DNA of 5,305 bases, taken from positions 1 through 5,305 of the forward strand of contig JAADFS010000195.1 in assembly GCA_013152795.1 (NCBI GenBank). The letters are read 5' to 3'. Of this stretch, positions 1 to 5,064 are shown one piece after another. Under the pieces are notes generated by a model. That model did not search any database. It worked only from the letters and a program-made list of their open reading frames with translations, and was not told the origin of the DNA. A program made the translations under genes and the position numbers. Numbering within the stretch: the stretch's first letter is position 1; each line of letters starts with the position of its first letter. The stretch comes from Deferribacteres bacterium. GTDB taxonomy: Bacteria > Nitrospirota > Thermodesulfovibrionia > UBA6902.

Positions 1-144
1 GGCAGAATGTCGCCTGCTTTTTTTCGTCGTATAATAGTTTCGTCATGGGAAGAACTTAAAGAGGGAATGCTTGCAGGCGTCCTGGGAATCAATGAAAAAC
101 CGGTTGCCCATCATTGGCGCAACTTTGAATTTTTAACAGCGTAG
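1..144 (+). CDS. C-terminal fragment of a probable IS630-like transposase (partial, runs off the left edge)
   Basis: Frame 1 is open from the first base to TAG at 142-144 and gives 47 residues, with the rest of the gene lying outside the window. The visible tail has the order RRIIVSSWEELKEG, then GINEKPVAHHWRNF. From memory this matches the end of IS630/Tc1-type DDE transposases, where a short helix (R-V-x-S-x-E-E-L) is followed by an 'I-N-x-x-P-V-x-x-x-W' segment. The DDE catalytic residues would lie upstream and cannot be seen. The gene converges on a toxin gene that is cut short about 40 bases downstream, which fits an insertion-sequence right end. The family call rests on the tail motif alone. 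Another transposase family, or an unrelated protein, is possible. Confidence 0.55.
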   Translation, partial: GRMSPAFFRRIIVSSWEELKEGMLAGVLGINEKPVAHHWRNFEFLTA

Positions 145-200
145 TTGTCAATGGAAGCATGAGCTTGGGGCTATGGAATTCTGTTAAATCCGTACTGCTA
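145..200. mobile_element. Probable insertion-sequence end / toxin junction
   Basis: This short non-coding stretch lies between the transposase stop and the point where the toxin reading frame loses its family sequence. If the transposase call is right, the right terminal inverted repeat and the insertion junction must lie here. IS630 elements duplicate a TA dinucleotide on insertion, and TA occurs at 193-194 and 199-200 at the edge of the toxin-like sequence. The other end of the element is outside the window, so the inverted repeat cannot be paired and the exact boundary is not fixed. Confidence 0.4.
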
Positions 201-231
201 CAACCCATGCACCTGTATCCACAAATATCAT
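184..231 (-). pseudogene. VapC-type PIN-domain toxin, truncated after 15 codons
   Basis: On the minus strand an ATG at 231-229 overlaps the antitoxin stop codon by one base (TAATG), the usual coupled arrangement of toxin-antitoxin operons. It reads MIFVDTGAWVVAVRI and stops at 186-184. The first 13 residues are the classic start of a PIN-domain ribonuclease (hydrophobic strand, then V-D-T with the first catalytic Asp at residue 5, then G-A-W). The family is normally about 130-150 residues with three or four conserved acidic residues, so nearly all of it is missing. The reading frame ends where the neighbouring transposase segment begins, which suggests disruption by insertion. The peptide should have no nuclease activity. 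The rest of the gene might survive on the far side of the element, outside the window. Confidence 0.75.
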
Positions 232-470
232 TATTTAATCTTTTTCAATAACCGGCGTTTTTTCCCGTAAAGGTATTCATCGTGTTTCCGTGCTGTATCT
301 TTCAGGGTGCTTTCCCCTACACCTATGATACTCATTGCCTTCTTTATCGCACTATCTATTTCGGCTTTCTTTGAGATAGTGAGTTCAACTTTTTCGCGTT
401 CTCTGAGACGCACCTTTTGAGTTGGTTTAAAAACCCCGTCTTCATATATGGCCTCTATTGTCTTGGTCAT
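231..470 (-). CDS. AF2212/PG0164-family (DUF104) antitoxin
   Basis: This 79-residue protein opens with IEAIYEDGVFKP at residues 5-16, then KVRLREREKVELTI. That is the signature of the AF2212/PG0164 (DUF104) antitoxin family, a small beta-rich N-terminal domain involved in DNA binding and dimerisation. The C-terminal half is charged and helical and contains HDEYLYG at about 63-69, a segment often seen at the toxin-contacting end of VapB-like antitoxins. The tail KKRRLLKKIK is unusually basic. The start is supported by AAGGGG at 481-476, five bases upstream. The partner PIN toxin starts inside its stop codon but is truncated. The gene is itself intact, so it may now be an orphan antitoxin. It would act in the cytoplasm, binding the toxin and autoregulating the operon. 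Confidence 0.85.
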   Translation of the reverse strand: MTKTIEAIYEDGVFKPTQKVRLREREKVELTISKKAEIDSAIKKAMSIIGVGESTLKDTARKHDEYLYGKKRRLLKKIK

Positions 471-501
471 CGGAGCCCCTTGATTTTTTACACAGTAATT
501 A

Positions 502-516
502 TCCTCTTTATGAGGA
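502..516. promoter_or_regulatory. Inverted repeat upstream of the antitoxin gene (candidate operator)
   Basis: TCCTC-TTTAT-GAGGA is a perfect 5-bp inverted repeat with a 5-base centre, lying 32 bases upstream of the antitoxin start. On the minus strand it directly precedes GATAAT, a plausible -10 element, although no good -35 was found. Antitoxins of this kind usually repress their own operon by binding a palindrome near the promoter, so this is a reasonable operator candidate. It is short and could be chance in an AT-rich region. Confidence 0.3.
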
Positions 517-567
517 ACTGGTTTATTTTACCAAATAAATATTAATTTATGCGCGAAATATTTATGT

Positions 568-738
568 GTGTACGACGCTGCTACTGGTGTCAGCTTTCGA
601 ATATCCGCTTTTACCGCCGGTGCCGGCCTGGCAATCTTGATATTTTGCCTCTACAGAAGTACGGGAGTCAGGGCGGCGGTGATACTGATTCCGCCTGCTT
701 TCCGGTATTGCTTGCTCGTGAATATTGCGTTAATATAA
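568..738 (+). CDS. Possible small membrane protein or gene remnant (56 aa, GTG start)
   Basis: Frame 1 is open from 514 to TAA at 736-738. The first usable start is GTG at 568, giving 56 residues. The product is strongly hydrophobic, with one likely membrane segment around residues 12-29 (ISAFTAGAGLAILIFCLY), a short R-S-T-G-V-R loop, and a second around residues 35-56 (AAVILIPPAF onward). The stop lies four bases before the ATG of the transglycosylase signal peptide, as in an operon. Against it, there is no Shine-Dalgarno before the GTG, and I recognise no family. It could be a real two-helix protein, the 3' end of a decayed membrane gene, or chance. I prefer this frame to the overlapping one at 549-806 because its composition looks like a membrane protein, whereas the other is rich in Cys and Arg. 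Confidence 0.35.
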   Translation: MYDAATGVSFRISAFTAGAGLAILIFCLYRSTGVRAAVILIPPAFRYCLLVNIALI

Positions 739-742
739 GTCT

Positions 743-826
743 ATGCCGAGATTGCCTCTTGCAAGAAAATACATCCTGGTCTCAGCGCTGGTCGTCTTTC
801 CCCTGATCACGCCACTGTGCCGGGCA
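743..826 (+). other. Signal-peptide coding segment, out of frame with the transglycosylase body
   Basis: ATG at 743 opens a reading frame (to TGA at 917-919) whose first 28 residues form a textbook Sec signal peptide. Basic residues come first (MPRLPLARK), then a hydrophobic core from about residue 10 to 25 (YILVSALVVFPLITPL), then C-R-A as a possible signal peptidase I site. After that the frame reads into low-quality, shadow-like sequence. The lytic transglycosylase body that needs a signal peptide begins just downstream in a different frame. The two parts would join if one base were restored (or a -1 shift occurred) between about 821 and 859. The Shine-Dalgarno before 743 is weak (AAG at 737-739). 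The segment is best read as the detached N-terminus of the slt gene. Confidence 0.7.
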
Positions 827-2844
827 ATGCCGATTCAATCAAACAGTCAGGCGGGCAGATTGAAGAAGCTGTCAGGTTGCTTGATGCCTCTATGTACAGG
901 GAGGCGGAGCATGTACTGAATGATATTGTCAGAAACGATCTTCCGGGCAGGGAAAAGGCCTTTTTCCTGCTCGGAAGGCTCTACCGGCAGGAGTGTGCAT
1001 TTGACAGCGCAGAAAAATACCTGCTGAAGGCATCCACCGCCTTTCCGCTGCTCAGGGATTACGCGCTTAAGGAACTGCTCGATGTCTACAGCGCCTCAGG
1101 ACGCTATGACAGGGTCATGGAGACCGCTGAAAAGATAAAGAACAGGCTCCTGCAGCAGGATGTGAGGAAAGCCACGATAGATGCCCTGCTTGCCATGCAG
1201 AGGTTGCCGCAGGCGAAACAGGCATTTTCAATGTATGTAAGGGACTTCCCCGATGACTGGGATTACAGGTTCAGTTTTGCCGCGCGCATGAAAGAGCAGG
1301 GGGAACTCAAAGAGGCCGCCGCGGTTTTCAGGGACATATACATAAGCGCAGCGCCCCTGTCTGAAGATGCCCTTGAGGAACTCAGGGGCCTGAAGGCCGC
1401 TGCACTCTCAAAAAAAGAGACCCTGAAGAGAGCGGATAACCTCTTTGCGAACAACGACTTTAAAAAGGCCGAGGCCCTTTACCGGGAGGTGTATGACTCA
1501 CTGGATAAGGCGGGGAAGGAGAGGGTGGCGTTTCAGATCGGGATGTGCCGCTTCAGACAGAAAAAATACGGTGAGGCGGCTGCAAGCTTCGGCAGGCTTC
1601 ATACGCCACGCGCATTGTACTGGCAGGCACGGTCATTTTACAGGATGAATGACCTGCGCAGCTTCAATCGGATTAAAAACAGTTTCGAGAAAAAATATCC
1701 CGGCAACAGGCGGCTCGCCCTCCTGTTCCTGATGGAAGGCGATGAGTTCAGGCGCAAGGGGAGATTAAGCGACGCTGCGGTGAGTTACCGGAAGGTTGTG
1801 AAGCGTTTCCCGGCCAGGGCCGAGAGTGCCCTGTGGGGACTCGCATGGATGTATTACACATCCGGTGATTACAGGAACGCCCTGACTTACTTTTCCCGGC
1901 TGGCGGCGTATACCAAAAGCAGGGATTATTACAAGTACCTCTACTGGAGGGCCAGGACCGAGGAGAAATTATCCGCTGCCTGCGCTGCTGAGAAACCACG
2001 ATACGGCCGGAAGATATGCGGCAGAATCAAGCCTGACCCCTTCAGGGGACTGCCCGCGGATGAGAGTTATTACGGATACCTTATAAGGCTCCGCTCCTCA
2101 GCGCATAAACTGCCCGAAAAGGTTCAGGTATCGAAACCCGCAAGACCCGCGGGCAGGGTATATGAAAGGATAGAGGCCCTGGTGTCACTGGGCATGAAGG
2201 AAGAGGCCGTCAATGAAATAACGGATTCCCTGAAACGCGCTAAGACACGGGAGGAGTTCTTCTATCTCGGCCACATGGCGATGAAGCTTCAGAGCTACAG
2301 GGATGTGATTGCACTTGCCGAACCGAGGAAGGAACGGGAGTTCCTGCCTTATTCATATCCGCTCGGTTTCCGTGATATAATCATCCAGGCCGCTCATTCG
2401 GAGAACGTAGACGCCCATCTTATCGCCGCGCTTATACGTGAAGAGAGCCGTTATGACCCTGAGGTGGTCTCATGGGCCGGAGCGGTCGGCCTCATGCAGC
2501 TCATGCCCTCCACCGCCGAGATATTAAAAGATGATATGGACATGGAGATCGAGGACAGCACCGGGCTTTTCGATGCCAGAAAAAACATACTGCTTGGTAC
2601 TCATTACTTCTCCCGGCTCGTGAGGAATTTCAACAACATCCCCCTTGCAATAGCGGCCTACAATGCAGGCGAAAAGACCCTGAGGAGATGGATGGCAAGG
2701 TTCAACGACCATGATATAACCGAGTTCATAGAAAACATACCCTACAAGGAGACGAGGCGGTATGTGAAGAAGGTGCTTAAAAGCTACTGGCAGTACAGGA
2801 CCATAAACGGCCTGCCCGTCACGGGAATCAGCGGGCCGGGATAG
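817..2844 (+). CDS. slt: Slt-family soluble lytic murein transglycosylase (body; N-terminus apparently frameshifted)
   Basis: This family cleaves the MurNAc-GlcNAc beta-1,4 bond of peptidoglycan in the periplasm and leaves a 1,6-anhydroMurNAc end. It acts in wall turnover and in making room for envelope machines. Residue numbers are from GTG at 817. Residues 10-460 are helical, TPR-like repeats (for example EAVRLLDASMYREAEHVLNDI near the start and ALWGLAWMYYTSGDYRNALTYF in the middle), matching the Slt70 superhelical ring. Residues 520-665 are the SLT catalytic domain, with REESRYDP (catalytic Glu543), GLMQLMP at 558-564 and AYNAG at 614-618. The length, 675 plus about 28 signal residues, is close to Slt70 (about 645). 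No ribosome-binding site precedes GTG 817 and no signal peptide lies in this frame, so 817 is not a natural start. Either a one-base loss has damaged the gene, or the assembly has an indel. If the frameshift is real, the enzyme would not be exported. Confidence 0.9.
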   Translation: MPGNADSIKQSGGQIEEAVRLLDASMYREAEHVLNDIVRNDLPGREKAFFLLGRLYRQECAFDSAEKYLLKASTAFPLLRDYALKELLDVYSASGRYDRVMETAEKIKNRLLQQDVRKATIDALLAMQRLPQAKQAFSMYVRDFPDDWDYRFSFAARMKEQGELKEAAAVFRDIYISAAPLSEDALEELRGLKAAALSKKETLKRADNLFANNDFKKAEALYREVYDSLDKAGKERVAFQIGMCRFRQKKYGEAAASFGRLHTPRALYWQARSFYRMNDLRSFNRIKNSFEKKYPGNRRLALLFLMEGDEFRRKGRLSDAAVSYRKVVKRFPARAESALWGLAWMYYTSGDYRNALTYFSRLAAYTKSRDYYKYLYWRARTEEKLSAACAAEKPRYGRKICGRIKPDPFRGLPADESYYGYLIRLRSSAHKLPEKVQVSKPARPAGRVYERIEALVSLGMKEEAVNEITDSLKRAKTREEFFYLGHMAMKLQSYRDVIALAEPRKEREFLPYSYPLGFRDIIIQAAHSENVDAHLIAALIREESRYDPEVVSWAGAVGLMQLMPSTAEILKDDMDMEIEDSTGLFDARKNILLGTHYFSRLVRNFNNIPLAIAAYNAGEKTLRRWMARFNDHDITEFIENIPYKETRRYVKKVLKSYWQYRTINGLPVTGISGPG

Positions 2845-2852
2845 AAACACGG

Positions 2853-2882
2853 ACCCTGCCTGCGGGGTTTACTTTTTAATTT
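2853..2882 (+). terminator. Rho-independent terminator candidate after slt
   Basis: ACCCTG (2853-2858) pairs with CGGGGT (2863-2868) around the loop CCTG, giving a six-pair stem with one G-T wobble. It is followed by TTACTTTTTAATTTG, a U-rich run. It starts eight bases after the slt stop codon, the expected place. The stem is short, so termination may be incomplete. It separates slt from the zapB-zapA-permease group. Confidence 0.55.
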
Positions 2883-2930
2883 GTTTTTGATAAGTTACAT
2901 GCTGATGCAACAGGATATGTTCAACTTTTT

Positions 2931-2938
2931 GAAGGAGG
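2931..2938 (+). promoter_or_regulatory. Strong Shine-Dalgarno that sets the zapB start
   Basis: GAAGGAGG ends eight bases before TTG at 2947. It is the strongest ribosome-binding site in the window and decides the start of the coiled-coil gene. The in-frame TTG at 2881 and the ATG codons at 2899, 2905 and 2917 all lie upstream of or too near to it and have no comparable site. Confidence 0.8.
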
Positions 2939-2946
2939 ATTCATCT

Positions 2947-3216
2947 TTGGAAAAGATACGCTTGCTTGAGGATAAGATCACGAAGGTGATCGATAAAATT
3001 AAGTCTCTTACCGAGGAAAACAATGCATTGAATGCAAAGATATCCGGTCTGCAGGAAGAACTCAGCAGGAAAGATGAGGAGTTGGCAAGGCTTAAGCGGG
3101 AGCTTGAGGATATGGACAACCTGAGGACCAATATCGATAAGCTCAGCAGTGAGCGTGAAACAGTAAGGACACAGGTGGAGAATCTGATAAGAGAGCTTGA
3201 ATCCGTTGAACTGTAA
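2947..3216 (+). CDS. zapB: ZapB-like coiled-coil cell division protein
   Basis: This 89-residue protein starts at TTG 2947, placed by the AAGGAGG site eight bases upstream. The frame is open back to 2881, but the extra 22 residues (MFLISYM and on) do not resemble the family. The product is almost wholly a parallel coiled coil, with heptads of Leu/Ile from residue 3 to 85 (KIRLLEDKITKVIDKIKSL, then LQEELSRKDEELARLKRELE). It has no Trp, Cys or membrane segment. Size and composition match ZapB-type proteins, which form cytoplasmic filaments at the Z-ring through ZapA. Any coiled coil resembles this family, so the sequence alone is weak evidence. The zapA gene 127 bases downstream makes the assignment much stronger. 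Confidence 0.75.
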   Translation: MEKIRLLEDKITKVIDKIKSLTEENNALNAKISGLQEELSRKDEELARLKRELEDMDNLRTNIDKLSSERETVRTQVENLIRELESVEL

Positions 3217-3266
3217 AATGCCGGGGCCGGATCAGCAATACTGTTCAGGTTTAATGTTGCATAAAC

Positions 3267-3307
3267 GGGCAGAGGAGTTCCGCCAGACTCCTCTGCCCCG
3301 CTGGCGG
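3267..3307 (+). repeat. Nested hairpin / possible pseudoknot between zapB and zapA
   Basis: GGGCAGAGGAGT (3267-3278) and ACTCCTCTGCCC (3287-3298) form a perfect 12-bp inverted repeat with an 8-base loop. Within that loop, CCGCCAG (3280-3286) is perfectly complementary to CTGGCGG (3301-3307), just after the first stem. The two helices can form together only as a pseudoknot; otherwise they are alternatives. TATTTTA follows, so the second stem could act as a weak terminator or attenuator ahead of zapA. The 3' part is repeated at 5007-5041. Confidence 0.7.
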
Positions 3308-3314
3308 TATTTTA
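3280..3314 (+). repeat. Dispersed intergenic repeat, copy 1
   Basis: This 35-base segment matches 5007-5041 at 33 of 35 positions. The differences are C3283 versus G5010 and T3302 versus C5029. It contains CAGACTCCTCTGCCCCG, then GGCGGTATTTTA. It ends 29 bases before the zapA start codon. Two near-identical copies in non-coding DNA within 1.8 kb suggest a repeat family dispersed through the genome. Confidence 0.85.
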
Positions 3315-3343
3315 ATGTTTAACACATGACCGGGTGGTGAAGA

Positions 3344-3610
3344 ATGCGTTCTGTTGAAGTCCAGATACTTGGCCAGAGCTATTACATCAAGACCGATGAG
3401 GATGAGGAGTATGTAAAGTCGCTTGCCGGGTATATTGATGAAAAGCTGAAAGAGATATACAGTGTAGCTCCAAATGTAAACCAGACAAAGGCCACCGTGA
3501 TGGCCGCCTTCGGCATAGCGGATGAACTCTTCAAGCTGCGGATGGAGCGGGAGAATCTTGACAGGCTGATTGATGAAAAGACAAAGATCCTGTCGGGATT
3601 GTTAGAGTAA
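3344..3610 (+). CDS. zapA: Cell division protein ZapA
   Basis: This 88-residue protein begins RSVEVQILGQSYYIKTDEDEEYV. That is the ZapA N-terminal head, in which a beta strand with I-x-G-x-x-Y is followed by an acidic turn and a helix ending in VKSLAGYIDEKL. The middle contains QTKATVMAAFGIADELFKL (residues 46-64), the family's conserved helix. The rest (RMERENLDRLIDEKTKIL) is a coiled-coil stalk. ZapA forms tetramers that bundle FtsZ filaments at midcell and recruit ZapB, whose likely gene lies just upstream. The start has a GGTGG Shine-Dalgarno at 3333-3337. The permease gene begins eight bases after its stop, so the two are probably cotranscribed. The family call is firm on the head motif and length. 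Confidence 0.88.
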   Translation: MRSVEVQILGQSYYIKTDEDEEYVKSLAGYIDEKLKEIYSVAPNVNQTKATVMAAFGIADELFKLRMERENLDRLIDEKTKILSGLLE

Positions 3611-3618
3611 GACGGCAT

Positions 3619-4854
3619 ATGAACCTTCCTTACCAATTTTTCATAGCGCTCCGGTATTTCAAGTCAAAAAAGAGGCACGGCTGGATATCAATCAATACCT
3701 TTATCTCCATTGCAGGTGTGGCCCTTGGTGTGATGACGCTTATAACCGTTCTTTCCGTAATGAGCGGATTTCAGGAAGACCTCCAGGAAAAAATCCTCGG
3801 GGTCAACTCCCACATTGTCACCCTCAGCTATGAGGGACGGATAAGCAACTACCGCGAACTGAGGAAGGAGATCAATACGGTTGAGGGAGTGATGGATTCC
3901 TCGCCTTTTATTTACGGGCAGGCCATGCTCAGGTCCGGTGACAGGGCATACGGCGTTGTTATAAGGGGCATCGACCCTGCCTCCGGCACGCGCACGACGG
4001 ATATCCTTAAGAGCCTCAAGGCGGGCAGCATCAGGGACCTTGATGACGGCAGCGGCGGTATTCCGGGGATCATAGTGGGGAGGGAGCTTATGAGAAACCT
4101 GAGGCTCATGGTTGGAGATGTGGTTGAAATGGTCTCGCCCGTGGGTGAGATCGGCCCCCTCGGCATGATCCCCAAGATGAAGAAGTTCAGGATCGCCGGG
4201 TTTTTCCAGGCGGGCATGTATGAGTATGACTCAAGCCTTGCCTTTATCAGCCTTCGCGTTGCGCAGGAATTCTTCGGCTACGGTGATGCAGTCAGCGGCA
4301 TTGAGGTCAAGACAGACGATATCTACAATGCGCGGCAGATAGCGGACAGGATCGAGCGGCTGCTTCAATACCCTTATTATGCGCAGGACTGGATGCAGAT
4401 GAACAGGAATCTCTTTTCCGCGCTTAAACTCGAAAAGATCGTGATGTTCATCATTCTCACGCTGATAATCCTCGTCGCCTCATTCAATATCGTAAGCAAC
4501 CTCATAATGACGGTCATAGAAAAAGGCCGCGAGATAGCCATCATGAAGGCCATGGGCGCGCGGAGCAGTGGGATTATGTCTATCTTCATGATTCACGGCC
4601 TCCTGATCGGCATTATAGGCACGGCTGCCGGCGCCGCAGGCGGGTATGTACTGTGCCGCCTGTTGCAGACTTACAAGTTCATAAGCCTTCCGGGTGACGT
4701 GTATTACCTGAGTTATCTCCCCGTGAAACTGAATCTGTTCGACTTCCTCGTGGTCCCGGCGGCGGCGGTGCTTATAAGCTTCCTGGCCACGGTCTATCCG
4801 TCGTCGTGGCAGGCTGCAAAGCTCGATCCGGTCGAGCAGTTGAGGTATGAATAA
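3619..4854 (+). CDS. LolC/LolE-family lipoprotein-releasing ABC transporter permease
   Basis: This 411-residue inner-membrane protein has the standard LolC/E layout. A short cytoplasmic N-terminus (YQFFIALRYFKSKKRHGWIS) leads into a first membrane helix at about 25-49. A long periplasmic MacB-like domain follows (about 50-270), with V-V-I-R-G-I-D-P near 113-120. Three more helices lie at about 274-300, 318-346 and 374-396 (the FtsX-type domain). REIAIMKAMGA at 304-314 is the cytoplasmic coupling segment that contacts the ATPase, and the C-terminus PVEQLRYE is typical. With LolD, the family drives release of lipoproteins from the inner membrane to LolA. LolC and LolE cannot be told apart here, and many lineages have a single LolF-like permease acting as a homodimer. 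No lolD lies in the window. It follows zapA by eight bases with only a weak Shine-Dalgarno. Confidence 0.9.
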   Translation: MNLPYQFFIALRYFKSKKRHGWISINTFISIAGVALGVMTLITVLSVMSGFQEDLQEKILGVNSHIVTLSYEGRISNYRELRKEINTVEGVMDSSPFIYGQAMLRSGDRAYGVVIRGIDPASGTRTTDILKSLKAGSIRDLDDGSGGIPGIIVGRELMRNLRLMVGDVVEMVSPVGEIGPLGMIPKMKKFRIAGFFQAGMYEYDSSLAFISLRVAQEFFGYGDAVSGIEVKTDDIYNARQIADRIERLLQYPYYAQDWMQMNRNLFSALKLEKIVMFIILTLIILVASFNIVSNLIMTVIEKGREIAIMKAMGARSSGIMSIFMIHGLLIGIIGTAAGAAGGYVLCRLLQTYKFISLPGDVYYLSYLPVKLNLFDFLVVPAAAVLISFLATVYPSSWQAAKLDPVEQLRYE

Positions 4855-4888
4855 TTCCCCGGGTTGCGGGTTCGGAGTTCAAAGTTAA

Positions 4889-4916
4889 GGGTGCAGGGTG
4901 CAGTTGTCAGGGTGCA
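4889..4916 (+). repeat. Short GGGTGCA repeats in the spacer
   Basis: GGGTGCA occurs at 4889-4895, immediately again at 4896-4902, and once more at 4910-4916, in a spacer that also carries TTCGGAGTTCAAAGTT just before. Such low-complexity intergenic tracts recur in many environmental genomes. No coding signal or recognised site was seen in them. Confidence 0.7.
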
Positions 4917-4929
4917 GAAAGAAACAAGT

Positions 4930-4963
4930 CCCCCCTCCCCTCGGGAGGGGGGTAGGGGGAGGG
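4930..4963 (+). repeat. C/G-rich hairpin with adjoining G-tracts
   Basis: CCCCCCTCCC (4930-4939) pairs perfectly with GGGAGGGGGG (4943-4952) around a three-base loop, CTC. It is followed by TAGGGGGAGGG. The G-strand holds four separate runs of at least three G and could form a quadruplex. No T-run follows, so it is not a standard terminator, although such a stable stem after the permease gene could stop exonucleases. Similar C/T-G/A-rich tracts are common dispersed intergenic repeats. Confidence 0.7.
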
Positions 4964-5006
4964 ATGGTGACCTGTTAACCCTGAAGGAATCGAAGATAAA
5001 GCTTTC

Positions 5007-5041
5007 CCGGCAGACTCCTCTGCCCCGCCGGCGGTATTTTA
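5007..5041 (+). repeat. Dispersed intergenic repeat, copy 2
   Basis: This is the second copy of the 35-base element (33/35 identical to 3280-3314). The left half of the copy 1 hairpin (GGGCAGAGGAGT) is absent here. Both substitutions fall in the CCGCCAG/CTGGCGG stem and are not compensatory. A shifted stem, CCGGC (5007-5011) with GCCGG (5027-5031), remains possible. The repeat ends 23 bases before the next start codon, much as copy 1 does before zapA. Confidence 0.85.
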
Positions 5042-5064
5042 TGCCATTGTAAGGTTTAATCAGG

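Noticed and set aside
549..806. 85-codon plus-strand ORF with an ATG start
   Set aside because: It is rich in Cys, Arg and Ser with no fold-like pattern, has no ribosome-binding site, and overlaps both the hydrophobic frame-1 ORF and the slt signal peptide, which are better supported.
794..806. Programmed -1 frameshift site at TTTCCCC
   Set aside because: The heptamer is in the wrong register relative to the 743 frame. Shifting there would also cut the signal peptide's hydrophobic core short.
2048..2156. 10-bp inverted repeat CTGCCCGCGG / CCGCGGGCAG within slt
   Set aside because: The arms are about 90 bases apart inside coding sequence. A GC-rich match of this length is plausible by chance and nothing ties it to regulation.
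2524..2850. 108-codon minus-strand ORF, and other ORFs inside slt (1263-1454, 1445-1648, 1748-1999)
   Set aside because: All lie fully within the strongly supported transglycosylase frame and have no recognisable domain, so they are shadow frames of a GC-biased gene.
3217..3343. 6S RNA, which lies beside zapA in some proteobacteria
   Set aside because: The spacer is only 127 bases. It holds a compact hairpin with an 8-base loop rather than the long rod with a central bubble that 6S RNA requires.
4864..5052. 62-codon plus-strand ORF in the spacer
   Set aside because: It is a translation of GGGTGCA, C/G-rich and 35-base repeats, with no ribosome-binding site or family resemblance.
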